Assembly: GCF_000012885.1 (NCBI RefSeq)
Contig: NC_007498.2
Span: 1,860,001 to 1,924,000, forward strand
Source: Syntrophotalea carbinolica DSM 2380
GTDB taxonomy: Bacteria; Desulfobacterota; Desulfuromonadia; Desulfuromonadales; Syntrophotaleaceae
DNA: 64,000 nucleotides
Direction of reading: 5' to 3'
Below, in pieces: positions 9,102 through 16,540 of this stretch. The notes beneath the pieces are model-generated. The model searched no databases, was not told the origin of the DNA, and saw only the letters and a list, made by a program, of their open reading frames with translations. A program made the position numbers and the translations under genes. Numbering within the stretch: the first letter of the stretch is position 1; the number at the start of each line of letters is the position of its first letter.

Positions 9102-10100
9102 ATGGAGTCCTCGGTTACGGTCAAACCTTCTCTGGCCATCACCATTCTCAAGAGCGGACTACACGTTAACGTTCCGATGTTTCTATGGGGACCACCTGGG
9201 ATAGGTAAATCCCAAATTGTTGCGCAAGTAGCTGCGGATTTGCGCTTACCTTTAATCGATATACGTGCCGTTCTTCTTGATCCCGTCGATTTGCGGGGTG
9301 TTCCTTCCGTTGATAACAGCGTCACACGATGGAATCCTCCGGACTTCTTGCCAACAGAAGGGGAGGGGGTACTTTTCCTCGATGAACTGTCCCAGGCGCC
9401 CGAATCTGTTCAGAGTTCGTTGTTGCAGCTTGTCCTTGATCGTAAGCTAGGCGAATACTGCCTACCCGATGGATGGAGAATACTGGCTGCAGGAAACAGG
9501 GTAATGGACGGCTCTTTTAGCAGGAAAATCAGCAAAGCCCTGGGTTCCCGTTTTGCCACTCACTTGGAATTAGCCGTGGATCTTGATGAATGGTGTGCTT
9601 GGGCGGTTGATAACGATGTTCCGGTAGAGATTAGCAGTTTTTTGCGTCTACGCCCTGAATTGCTTCATTCCTTTGATGCCAAGGCCCAGGGGAATTCTTT
9701 CCCGTGTCCGCGGGTATGGGCGAATGTCGGTAAATTTCTGGGAACATTGCCTTATGAAGCGGAGTTGCCTTTTTTTGCAGGCGCATTAGGTTTTGGCGCG
9801 GCTGCTGAATTCACCTCTTTTTTAGGAATATGCCGGGACCTTCCGGATATAGATGCCATTATGTGCAGTCCGGATGATGCTGAAATTCCCGGAGAGCCTT
9901 CAGTGCTCTATGCCTTATGTGGAGCCATGAGCCGGAAAATAAATTCAGAGAATGTTTCACGGGCCTTCCGCTATATGAAACGCTTGCCGACCGAATTTCA
10001 GGTCGTTTGGTTGCGCGATGCTCTACGTGCCGAGTCCAAGCTTGCCGGAACCGACGAATTTGCCGATTGGGCCAAAGTTAACGGCGATCTTTTGATCTGA
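9102..10100 (+). CDS. MoxR-type AAA+ ATPase
   Basis: It is 332 residues with Walker A GPPGIGKS (about 30-37), Walker B VLFLDEL (about 90-96) and a sensor-like AAGNR segment (about 131-135), i.e. the MoxR/CbbQ class of AAA+ proteins. These ATPases work with a VWA-domain partner, which follows 32 bp downstream, as chaperones that remodel or insert cofactors into target enzymes. A ribosome binding site (AAGGGGAGAAG) precedes the start. The substrate is unknown. Nearby genes of interest are the divergent mocR and, about 2.2 kb further on, the hydrogenase operon. Confidence 0.88.
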   Translation: MESSVTVKPSLAITILKSGLHVNVPMFLWGPPGIGKSQIVAQVAADLRLPLIDIRAVLLDPVDLRGVPSVDNSVTRWNPPDFLPTEGEGVLFLDELSQAPESVQSSLLQLVLDRKLGEYCLPDGWRILAAGNRVMDGSFSRKISKALGSRFATHLELAVDLDEWCAWAVDNDVPVEISSFLRLRPELLHSFDAKAQGNSFPCPRVWANVGKFLGTLPYEAELPFFAGALGFGAAAEFTSFLGICRDLPDIDAIMCSPDDAEIPGEPSVLYALCGAMSRKINSENVSRAFRYMKRLPTEFQVVWLRDALRAESKLAGTDEFADWAKVNGDLLI

Positions 10101-10132
10101 GGGCCAAGGATAATATCCAAAAGGAATGACCG

Positions 10133-11302
10133 ATGGAAAAATCCTCAAAGCTGGCAAAAGCGATTGCGAGGACGGTGCTCGATCACCCTTTTTTCGCTAC
10201 ATTGCTGCTCCGTATGCGGATTTATGAGGATGCAAACACCAAAACCGCCTGTACCAACGGAAGGGAAATCCGATACAACCCGCAGTTTGTCGACTCTTTG
10301 CACGTCGATCAGGTGGTGTTTGTTCTGGCCCATCTGGTTATGCATGTTGCCCATTTTCATCCGTTGAGGAGGGGAGGGCGAAATCTCGGCAAATTCAATA
10401 AAGCCGGTGATTACGCTATAAACGGAATCCTTAAGGATGCAGGTCTCAGCATGTTGCCTGGCGCTTTATATAAAAAAGAATTCGCCAATCTTGCCGCAGA
10501 GCAAATTTATGAACGCCTGCCCGGATCTGCGCGCGAGGAGGAACACGCGGGAACCGGTCGAGAGGACGAAGAAGGTTATCGGGATGATCCCGGTGGATGC
10601 GGCGGTTTCGAAGATGCCGGGAACGAATACGGCAAACCGCTGTCAAGGGCAGAGAGGGAACGCGAAGAAGCGGAAATTACCATTGCGATACAGCAAGCTG
10701 CCCAGGCCGCAAAAGCTCAGGGGAAATTGCCGGCTTCCCTTGAACGTCTGGTGAACGAAAGTGTTCATGCTATTCTCGATTGGCGGGAAATGCTGAGAAG
10801 TTTTATCGATCGTACGGGCCGCAACGATTATTCGTGGAAACAACCGAACCGGCGCCACATTGCCAAGGGGATCTATCTTCCGAGTTTTTGCTCAAACGGG
10901 CTCAAACCTCTTGTTGTTGCCGTGGATACTTCCGGCTCGATCGGGCAGAGCGAGTTGAATCAATTTCAGGCCGAACTGAACGATATCCTTCAAAGTTATC
11001 CTTCCACTGTCAGTGTGGTCTATTGCGATAGCGACATAACCGGAACGCAGATCTTTACCCCGGATCAATATCCTGTGGAGTTGAATGCGACAGGGTTCGG
11101 AGGTACCGATTTGTGTCCGCCTTTTGAGTGGGTCTCTAAAAACGTGCCCGATGCCGGTTGCATAATTTACCTGACAGACCTGCGGGGAAACAGTCCGGAC
11201 ATCGATCCCGGTATTCCAACTCTGTGGGTCTCCACCATCGGTGACCGGGATATCCCATCGCACTATTATCCAAAGTTCGGGCAAATCGCCACCCTTGAAT
11301 AA
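10133..11302 (+). CDS. VWA-domain protein of the DUF2201 metallopeptidase-like family
   Basis: It is 389 residues. The N-terminal half resembles the putative metallopeptidase domain of DUF2201 proteins, but the expected HExxH is HLVMH (67-71), so the catalytic glutamate is missing. A charged, probably disordered linker (about 130-185) leads to a VWA-like domain with an intact metal-binding DTSGS motif (265-269), a GGTD segment and YLTD. Together with the upstream MoxR ATPase it forms a two-gene unit of the RavA-ViaA/CbbQ-CbbO kind. The N-terminal domain probably binds rather than cleaves a client protein. That role is inferred. Confidence 0.85.
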   Translation: MEKSSKLAKAIARTVLDHPFFATLLLRMRIYEDANTKTACTNGREIRYNPQFVDSLHVDQVVFVLAHLVMHVAHFHPLRRGGRNLGKFNKAGDYAINGILKDAGLSMLPGALYKKEFANLAAEQIYERLPGSAREEEHAGTGREDEEGYRDDPGGCGGFEDAGNEYGKPLSRAEREREEAEITIAIQQAAQAAKAQGKLPASLERLVNESVHAILDWREMLRSFIDRTGRNDYSWKQPNRRHIAKGIYLPSFCSNGLKPLVVAVDTSGSIGQSELNQFQAELNDILQSYPSTVSVVYCDSDITGTQIFTPDQYPVELNATGFGGTDLCPPFEWVSKNVPDAGCIIYLTDLRGNSPDIDPGIPTLWVSTIGDRDIPSHYYPKFGQIATLE

Positions 11303-11366
11303 CTCCGGGAGGTTCGGTTTTCGGTAATGGCCACGAGATGGATCGATAAGAATATCAAGAGGAAAA

Positions 11367-11579
11367 ATGGATAAAGTGATACTTCTTACCTTGTGTCAGC
11401 GGGACAGTCTCAGGACGGGATTTCCTGAACTCTCGCGCCAATGTTTTTACCTCGGGACCGGAGAGGTCAACACCAGGCAATATCTATTGCGTTATACAAC
11501 AACCGTAGAGAATGCTCTCGCTTTACGGTTGATGGGATTATGCTCCTTTGAAAGTCAAGAAATGGAAATATGTCCATAG
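11367..11579 (+). CDS. Hypothetical protein, 70 residues
   Basis: A short frame preceded by AGAGGAAAA directly before its ATG and lying 64 bp after the VWA gene on the same strand, so it could be the third gene of that unit. No domain, signal peptide or membrane segment is recognisable. The composition is ordinary, with four cysteines. It may be a real small protein or chance coding. Confidence 0.4.
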   Translation: MDKVILLTLCQRDSLRTGFPELSRQCFYLGTGEVNTRQYLLRYTTTVENALALRLMGLCSFESQEMEICP

Positions 11580-11678
11580 GGTATAGTCGCGAAGGAGCCA
11601 GATCCATTATCCCCATGAGTATTTCTTTTGCCTTTGGATGCCACAGTTGAATAATACCTGAAATAGAGGGCTTATGGT

Positions 11679-11819
11679 ATGTCTAAAAAAAGTTGGGCTC
11701 AAATCATGACTATACTTCTCGTCATGGGCATGTTTGCATTTGTCGATATTACCTCAGAGAAAGAAATTCTTTTCCCCGAAATCTTTGTGTCCTGCTATTT
11801 CACGAGCGTAATACATTAA
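11679..11819 (+). CDS. Hypothetical small membrane ORF, 46 residues
   Basis: An ATG-led frame encoding a basic start (MSKKSW), one hydrophobic segment (about residues 9-24, ending MGMFAFVDI) and a short tail. It may be the remaining N-terminus of a larger transporter-like membrane protein or a free-standing single-span peptide. The ribosome binding site is poor. Not identified. Confidence 0.25.
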   Translation: MSKKSWAQIMTILLVMGMFAFVDITSEKEILFPEIFVSCYFTSVIH

Positions 11820-11940
11820 ATTTATCATTCATCAATGTTTCCTTCTGAAAGTGGAACGTCCATCACGTTCTATACCAGCCATCATACTCTGCATCTAGTG
11901 CATCTTCCATTATTTTGACTGTATTGCCCACCGTATTTCG

Positions 11941-11969
11941 TTTACAAAACAGTTTCTCTAAAAATTATA
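11941..11969 (+). promoter_or_regulatory. Candidate promoter of hydrogenase operon 1
   Basis: TTTACA and ATTATA are separated by exactly 17 bp. An ACAGTTT half-site falls in the spacer, and a GTTTCT-N11-AGAAAC inverted repeat (11952-11974) overlaps the -10 element, so a regulator bound here would affect RNA polymerase directly. Confidence 0.4.
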
Positions 11970-12033
11970 GAAACAGACCGTTATTCAGAGAACTGTTACC
12001 GTAATAATTTGTAACGATTGTCTCTGTCTGTTT
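11946..12033. promoter_or_regulatory. ACAG/CTGT operator array upstream of hydrogenase operon 1
   Basis: AAAACAGTT-NN-TCTAAAAA at 11946, AACAGA at 11972, AACTGTTACC at 11991 and CTGTCTGTT at 12024. The four blocks match the mocR upstream array (8952, 8979, 8998, 9031), with block-to-block distances of 26/27, 19/19 and 33/33 bp. Joint control by the MocR-type regulator is a reasonable inference. Confidence 0.5.
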
Positions 12034-12269
12034 TTAACTAAAAAACCTATCTTACATGACATTGGAAGTGGCCTTTTTCTTCAGATTTAACCGTTGGTGA
12101 TGAAATCTTTAAGGAGAAGGGGTGCCGTCTTTGATTGCAAGTTGTGGTAAGGATTTTTAATTTTAAATTTCATGCGTTTGGGTCTTAAGGGGCTTTCCCG
12201 ATACAGAAGGGCATAGGCCTCCGGGAAAGTAAATTTCATCATGGCTCACAGAAGGGAGAGATTGAATTT

Positions 12270-12791
12270 ATGCAAACAGGATCAACATGTCAGAAAAGCG
12301 GGGAATGCAGAATTCCGGATCGTGCCACGTTGCCGGCAACGCTGTATCGGCAGCTTGCGGATTTCGTAGCTACGCTGCCCACCAAGGAAGGCCATCTGGT
12401 AACGGTTCTCCACAAAGCCCAGAGTCTGTTCGGCTACCTGCCTAAAGAAGTGCAGGAGTTCGTCGCCGATCATATGGAAGTATCACTTGCCCAGGTTTAC
12501 GGTGTTGTCAGCTTCTACACCTTCTTCACCATGATCCCCAAAGGCAAGCATCCCATCTCCGTCTGCATGGGTACCGCCTGCTTCGTTAAAGGTGCTGATA
12601 AGGTTGTTGACGCCTTCAAAAACCAGCTTGGTGTTACGGTAAGCGAAGTGACCAGAGATGGTAAGTTCTCCATCGACTGTCTGCGCTGCGTTGGTGCCTG
12701 TGCCTTGGCACCGGTTGTTCTGGTCGGAGAAAAGGTCTATGCCAATGTCACGCCTGACCAGGTTAAAGACATTATTGCTGACTTCGATTAA
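12270..12791 (+). CDS. hydC: [FeFe]-hydrogenase subunit, NuoE-like [2Fe-2S] protein (copy 1)
   Basis: It is 173 residues and homologous to NuoE and to the gamma subunit of NAD-linked [FeFe] hydrogenases (HydC/HndA). The thioredoxin-like C-terminal domain binds a [2Fe-2S] cluster through CMGTAC (C-x4-C) and CVGAC (C-x3-C). It would pass electrons within the NADH-binding arm formed with HydB. It is the first gene of hydC-2Fe2S-hydB-hydA, with intergenic gaps of about 20 bp. Ribosome binding site AAGGGAGAG. A close paralogue, at several stretches nearly identical in DNA, starts the second operon at 52.6 kb. Confidence 0.92.
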   Translation: MQTGSTCQKSGECRIPDRATLPATLYRQLADFVATLPTKEGHLVTVLHKAQSLFGYLPKEVQEFVADHMEVSLAQVYGVVSFYTFFTMIPKGKHPISVCMGTACFVKGADKVVDAFKNQLGVTVSEVTRDGKFSIDCLRCVGACALAPVVLVGEKVYANVTPDQVKDIIADFD

Positions 12792-12810
12792 TACAGGGAG
12801 ATGACACGAT

Positions 12811-13194
12811 ATGACCAAGATTAATTCTCTGGCGGATCTGCAGGAAAAAGCTGAAAAACTGCAGGCTGCGAAAACAAAAACTATGAACGAAAAGGTAATC
12901 GTCAGGGTATCTCTGGCTACCTGCAGTATCGCTTCGGGCGGCAAAGAGCTTATGGCAGCCATGAAAGAAGAGTGTGCCGCCCAGGGCATCGCCAATGTCG
13001 TGTTTAAGCAGGTGGGTTGCCAGACGTACTGCTACGCCGAACCCACCGTTGAGATCACTCTACCCGGCAGGGAGCCTGTGACCTTCGGCTATGTCAAAGG
13101 CGACAAGGCTAAAGAACTGGTGCAGAAATACATCAAAAGCGGCGAACTGGTCGAAGGTGTCATTTCGACCAACTACGAGCGCGTTGTTTTTTAA
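12811..13194 (+). CDS. [FeFe]-hydrogenase small thioredoxin-like [2Fe-2S] subunit (copy 1)
   Basis: It is 127 residues with a thioredoxin-like ferredoxin fold and cluster motifs ATCSIASGG and VGCQTYCYAEP. In T. maritima-type hydrogenases this domain is fused to the N-terminus of HydB; here, as in HndB of Desulfovibrio-type enzymes, it is a separate subunit. The first about 35 residues (INSLADLQEKAEKLQ) form a probable helix. It is much more diverged from its paralogue in operon 2 than the following hydB gene is, which matters for the gene-conversion argument. Confidence 0.9.
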   Translation: MTKINSLADLQEKAEKLQAAKTKTMNEKVIVRVSLATCSIASGGKELMAAMKEECAAQGIANVVFKQVGCQTYCYAEPTVEITLPGREPVTFGYVKGDKAKELVQKYIKSGELVEGVISTNYERVVF

Positions 13195-13212
13195 TACAAG
13201 GGGAGAACAGCT

Positions 13213-14673
13213 ATGGCAACTCAGCTTAGAATAGCCACCCGCAACAGCGGGTTTATCGATCCGGAATCCGTCGAGTCTTACATTGCCGTCGGCGGCTACC
13301 AGGCTCTGGGCAAATGCCTGTCCAAAATGAAGCCTGCCGACGTTATCGAACTGATGAAAAACAGCGGTCTGCGCGGCCGTGGCGGCGCAGGTTTCCCCAC
13401 CGGTGTAAAATGGGGTTTTGCCGCCAAGTACGAGTCCGACATCAAGCATGTCGTATGTAACGCCGACGAAGGTGACCCGGGGGCATTCATGGACCGCGCG
13501 GTTCTCGAAGGCGACCCGCACAGCGTTCTCGAAGCTATGGCCATTGGCGCTTACGCCATCGGCGGCAACAAAGGCACCATCTACATCCGTGCCGAGTACC
13601 CGCTGGCCATTGCCCGTCTGAAAATGGCCATCGAGCAGGCCAAGGAAATGGGCGTGCTGGGCGACAACATCATGGGCACCGATTTCTGTTTCGACCTCGA
13701 GTTGAAATACGGCGCCGGTGCGTTTGTCTGTGGCGAGGAAACCGCCCTGATCAACTCCATGGAAGGTAACCGCGGCGAGCCTTACACCAAGCCTCCTTTC
13801 CCTGCTGAAGCCGGTTACTGGAACAAGCCGACCATCGTGAACAACGTCGAGACCCTGGCCAACATCCCGGCCATCATCATGAAGGGCGCTGACTGGTTCA
13901 ACAAGATCGGTACCGAAACTTCCAAGGGCACCAAGGTTTTCTGTATCTGCGGTAAGATCGCCAATGTCGGTCTGATCGAGGTTCCCATGGGAACCACCCT
14001 GAAAGAAGTTATCTACGATATCGGCGGCGGTATCCCCGGCGGCAAGGAATTTAAAGCCGTTCAGACCGGTGGACCTTCCGGCGGTGCTTTGACCTACAAA
14101 GACCTCGATGCTCCTATCGACTACGAAAACCTCGTGGCACGCCAGTCGATGATGGGTTCCGGCGGCATGATCGTCATGGACGAAGAAGACTGCATGGTGT
14201 CGGTTGCCAAGTTCTTCCTCGACTTCACCATGGACGAAACCTGCGGCAAATGTACGCCCTGCCGGATCGGCTCCAAGCGTATCTACGAACTGCTTGACAA
14301 AATCACCATCGGTCAGGGTACCGAGGAAGATCTGGAAAAACTGCGCAGCCTGTCGGTGAACATCAAGGACACCGCTCTGTGTGGCCTGGGCCAGACCATG
14401 CCTAACCCGGTATTGTCGACCATGCGCGTGTTCGAAGACGAGTACCGCGCGCACGTCATCGACAAGAAATGTCCTGCCGGCGTTTGCGCCGAACTGCTCG
14501 AATACACTGTTGTGGACCAGAAGTGCGTTGGCTGTACCCTGTGCGCCAAAGTCTGCCCGGTTAACTGCATCAGCGGTAAGCCGAAAGAAGTCCATGTCAT
14601 CGACCAGGCTGCATGTATCAAGTGCGGCGCATGTCTGGACAAGTGTAAGTTCGACGCCATCATCAAACAGTAA
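13213..14673 (+). CDS. hydB: [FeFe]-hydrogenase NADH-binding subunit, NuoF-like (copy 1)
   Basis: It is 486 residues. The NuoF core has the NADH/FMN site GRGGAGFPTG (55-64) and GAGAFVCGEETAL, then the [4Fe-4S] site CGKCTPCR. A C-terminal two-cluster ferredoxin domain carries CVGCTLCAKVC and CIKCGACLDKC. It oxidises or reduces NAD(H) and, in enzymes of this architecture, takes part in electron bifurcation with ferredoxin; bifurcation is inferred, not shown. The product differs from the operon 2 copy at only three positions that I can see (K38E, E74D and one E to A), far fewer than its neighbours differ. Confidence 0.93.
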   Translation: MATQLRIATRNSGFIDPESVESYIAVGGYQALGKCLSKMKPADVIELMKNSGLRGRGGAGFPTGVKWGFAAKYESDIKHVVCNADEGDPGAFMDRAVLEGDPHSVLEAMAIGAYAIGGNKGTIYIRAEYPLAIARLKMAIEQAKEMGVLGDNIMGTDFCFDLELKYGAGAFVCGEETALINSMEGNRGEPYTKPPFPAEAGYWNKPTIVNNVETLANIPAIIMKGADWFNKIGTETSKGTKVFCICGKIANVGLIEVPMGTTLKEVIYDIGGGIPGGKEFKAVQTGGPSGGALTYKDLDAPIDYENLVARQSMMGSGGMIVMDEEDCMVSVAKFFLDFTMDETCGKCTPCRIGSKRIYELLDKITIGQGTEEDLEKLRSLSVNIKDTALCGLGQTMPNPVLSTMRVFEDEYRAHVIDKKCPAGVCAELLEYTVVDQKCVGCTLCAKVCPVNCISGKPKEVHVIDQAACIKCGACLDKCKFDAIIKQ

Positions 14674-15026
14674 CGAAAGGAGACATTCCAGATGTCTATG
14701 ATGAATATAACCATCGATGGTAAAGCTACTCAGGTGCCGGCGGGTAGCACCATACTGGACGCGGCCAAAAAGCTTGACGTCCACATCCCCACCCTGTGTT
14801 TCCTGCAGATGGACGAAATGAAATTCAACAACATGACGGCTTCCTGCCGTATCTGTGTTGTTGAAGTGGAAAAACGCCGCAATCTGGCTCCCGCTTGCGC
14901 TACTCCGGTCATGGACGGCATGGTTGTCAAAACCAACACCATCCGCGTTCTCAATGCCCGTCGCAGCGTTCTCGAGCTGATGCTTTCCGACCATCCCAAG
15001 GACTGCCTGGTATGCGCCAAGTCCGG
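13213..15026 (+). repeat. Long inverted repeat, left arm (hydB plus 5' hydA)
   Basis: About 1.8 kb covering hydB, the hydB-hydA gap and about the first 110 codons of hydA are nearly identical in DNA to the reverse complement of 49790-51603. Sampled stretches differ at scattered single bases. Identity ends sharply inside hydA. Confidence 0.85.
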
Positions 15027-16449
15027 CAACTGCGAACTGCAGGATCTGGCCGAAGCTTTCGATATTCGCGAAATCGGCGTTTCAGGAGCCATGTCCACCT
15101 ATCGCCGGGACGCATCCCCGGCCATCATCCGCGATATGGACAAATGTATCCTGTGCCGTCGCTGCGAAACCATGTGTAACGATGTTCAGACTTGCGGCAT
15201 TCTTTCAGGTGTAGACAGGGGGTTTAATGCCGTGGTCGCTCCTCCGTTTGAGATGAATCTGGAAGATTCCGCCTGTACCTTCTGCGGGCAATGTGCGGCC
15301 GTTTGTCCGGTAGGCGCACTTGTTGAGCGTGATCATACTTGGGATGTCGTTACCGCTCTTGCTGATCCTGAAAAAGTAACCGTGGTGCAGACGGCACCGG
15401 CAGTACGGGCCGCCCTTGGGGAGGAGTTTGGAATCGAAGCCGGAACTTCCGTGACCGGAAAGATGGTTGCGGCATTACGGCAAATAGGTTTCGACCACGT
15501 ATTCGACACCGACTTCGCGGCCGACCTCACTATCATGGAAGAAGGTTCCGAATTCCTCGATCGTTTGACGCGGCATCTCGATGGCGACACGTCAGTCAAG
15601 TTGCCCATCATGACTTCGTGCTGCCCTGCGTGGGTAAAGTTTTTCGAGCATCAATTCCCCGACCTCCTCGATGTTCCTTCGACCGCTAAATCGCCGATGC
15701 AGATGTTCGGTGCCGTCGCCAAGTCTTATTACGCAGAACTTCTCGGTATCCCCCGCGAAAAGATGGTTGTGGTCTCGATCATGCCTTGCCTTGCCAAAAA
15801 ATACGAATGTTCCCGGCCGGAATTTATGGTCGATGGGAATCCTGACGTGGATATTACCCTTTCGACCCGTGAGTTGGCGCGTTTGATTAAACTGATGAAT
15901 ATCGAATTCAACGCCTTGCCCGATGAGGATTTTGATGCTCCTCTGGGCTATTCGACCGGTGCTGCCGTCATTTTCGGTGTTACCGGCGGCGTTATCGAAG
16001 CCGCCTTGCGAACCGCCTATGAACTGCATACGGGAGAAAAACTGGACAAAGTAGACTTTGAAGATGTTCGCGGCATGGATGGCGTTAAATCCGCGAAGGT
16101 ACAGGTTGGCTCTCATACCTTGAACATAGGCGTTGCACATAAACTCGGAAATGCACGGAAACTTCTCGAAGAAATCCGGGAAGGCAAGTCCCAATATCAT
16201 GCGATTGAAATCATGTCGTGCCCGGGTGGGTGTATCGGCGGTGGCGGCCAACCTTACCACCATGGCGATGTCGAACTCCTCAAAAAGCGTACGGCGGCGA
16301 TCTATGACGAGGATTTGGCCAAACCGGAAAGAAAGTCCCACGAAAACCCCTATATCGTTGAACTGTATGAAAAGTATCTGGGGAAACCGCTCAGTGAAAA
16401 AGCGCACCACTTACTGCATACCCATTATTTCAAGAGATCCAAGTTTTAG
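14692..16449 (+). CDS. hydA: [FeFe]-hydrogenase catalytic subunit (copy 1)
   Basis: It is 585 residues. Domains in order: plant-type [2Fe-2S] domain (Cys36, 52, 55, 69), the His-ligated [4Fe-4S] site (His101, Cys105, 108, 114), a two-[4Fe-4S] ferredoxin (Cys152-162 and Cys195-205), then the H-cluster domain with TSCCPAW (308-314), MPCLAKKYE (364-372) and ExMxCPGGCxGGGGQP (506-521). All H-cluster cysteines are present, so it should be an active proton-reducing or H2-oxidising enzyme. Ribosome binding site GAAAGGAG. Residues 1-111 equal the operon 2 copy; the rest diverges clearly, for example TSCCPAW here against TSCCPGW there. Confidence 0.95.
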   Translation: MSMMNITIDGKATQVPAGSTILDAAKKLDVHIPTLCFLQMDEMKFNNMTASCRICVVEVEKRRNLAPACATPVMDGMVVKTNTIRVLNARRSVLELMLSDHPKDCLVCAKSGNCELQDLAEAFDIREIGVSGAMSTYRRDASPAIIRDMDKCILCRRCETMCNDVQTCGILSGVDRGFNAVVAPPFEMNLEDSACTFCGQCAAVCPVGALVERDHTWDVVTALADPEKVTVVQTAPAVRAALGEEFGIEAGTSVTGKMVAALRQIGFDHVFDTDFAADLTIMEEGSEFLDRLTRHLDGDTSVKLPIMTSCCPAWVKFFEHQFPDLLDVPSTAKSPMQMFGAVAKSYYAELLGIPREKMVVVSIMPCLAKKYECSRPEFMVDGNPDVDITLSTRELARLIKLMNIEFNALPDEDFDAPLGYSTGAAVIFGVTGGVIEAALRTAYELHTGEKLDKVDFEDVRGMDGVKSAKVQVGSHTLNIGVAHKLGNARKLLEEIREGKSQYHAIEIMSCPGGCIGGGGQPYHHGDVELLKKRTAAIYDEDLAKPERKSHENPYIVELYEKYLGKPLSEKAHHLLHTHYFKRSKF

Positions 16450-16460
16450 GAAAAGGAGTG

Positions 16461-16492
16461 CTGAAGTTCCCACTTTAAAGTGGGAACTTCAG
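16461..16492. other. Perfect 32-bp palindrome after hydA1
   Basis: The 16-base arm CTGAAGTTCCCACTTT is followed immediately by its exact complement with no loop spacing, 11 bp past the hydA stop. No T-run follows, so it is not a normal terminator. In RNA it would make a very stable hairpin. It could dampen read-through into, or stabilise mRNA upstream of, the GlpC-like gene. Confidence 0.7.
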
Positions 16493-16540
16493 GCGCTCAA
16501 AAGGATTGCGGTAAGGGTTTAAATGAAGGGGCAAAACGAC

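Larger units (their letters stand above)
11820..12269. other. Long 5' region of hydrogenase operon 1
   Basis: There is no gene. It contains a probable promoter and half-site array (entered separately), an AGATTT/AAATCT inverted repeat at 12083-12108, and a leader hairpin with arms CTTTCCCG (12193-12200) and CGGGAAAG (12222-12229) shortly before hydC. The mRNA leader would be about 290 bases, long enough for post-transcriptional control, but no known riboswitch was recognised. Confidence 0.45.

Noticed and set aside
12119-12160. A 12-codon GTG-led leader peptide after AAGGAGAAGG
   Set aside because: The ribosome binding site is too close to the GTG, and there is no codon pattern suggesting attenuation.
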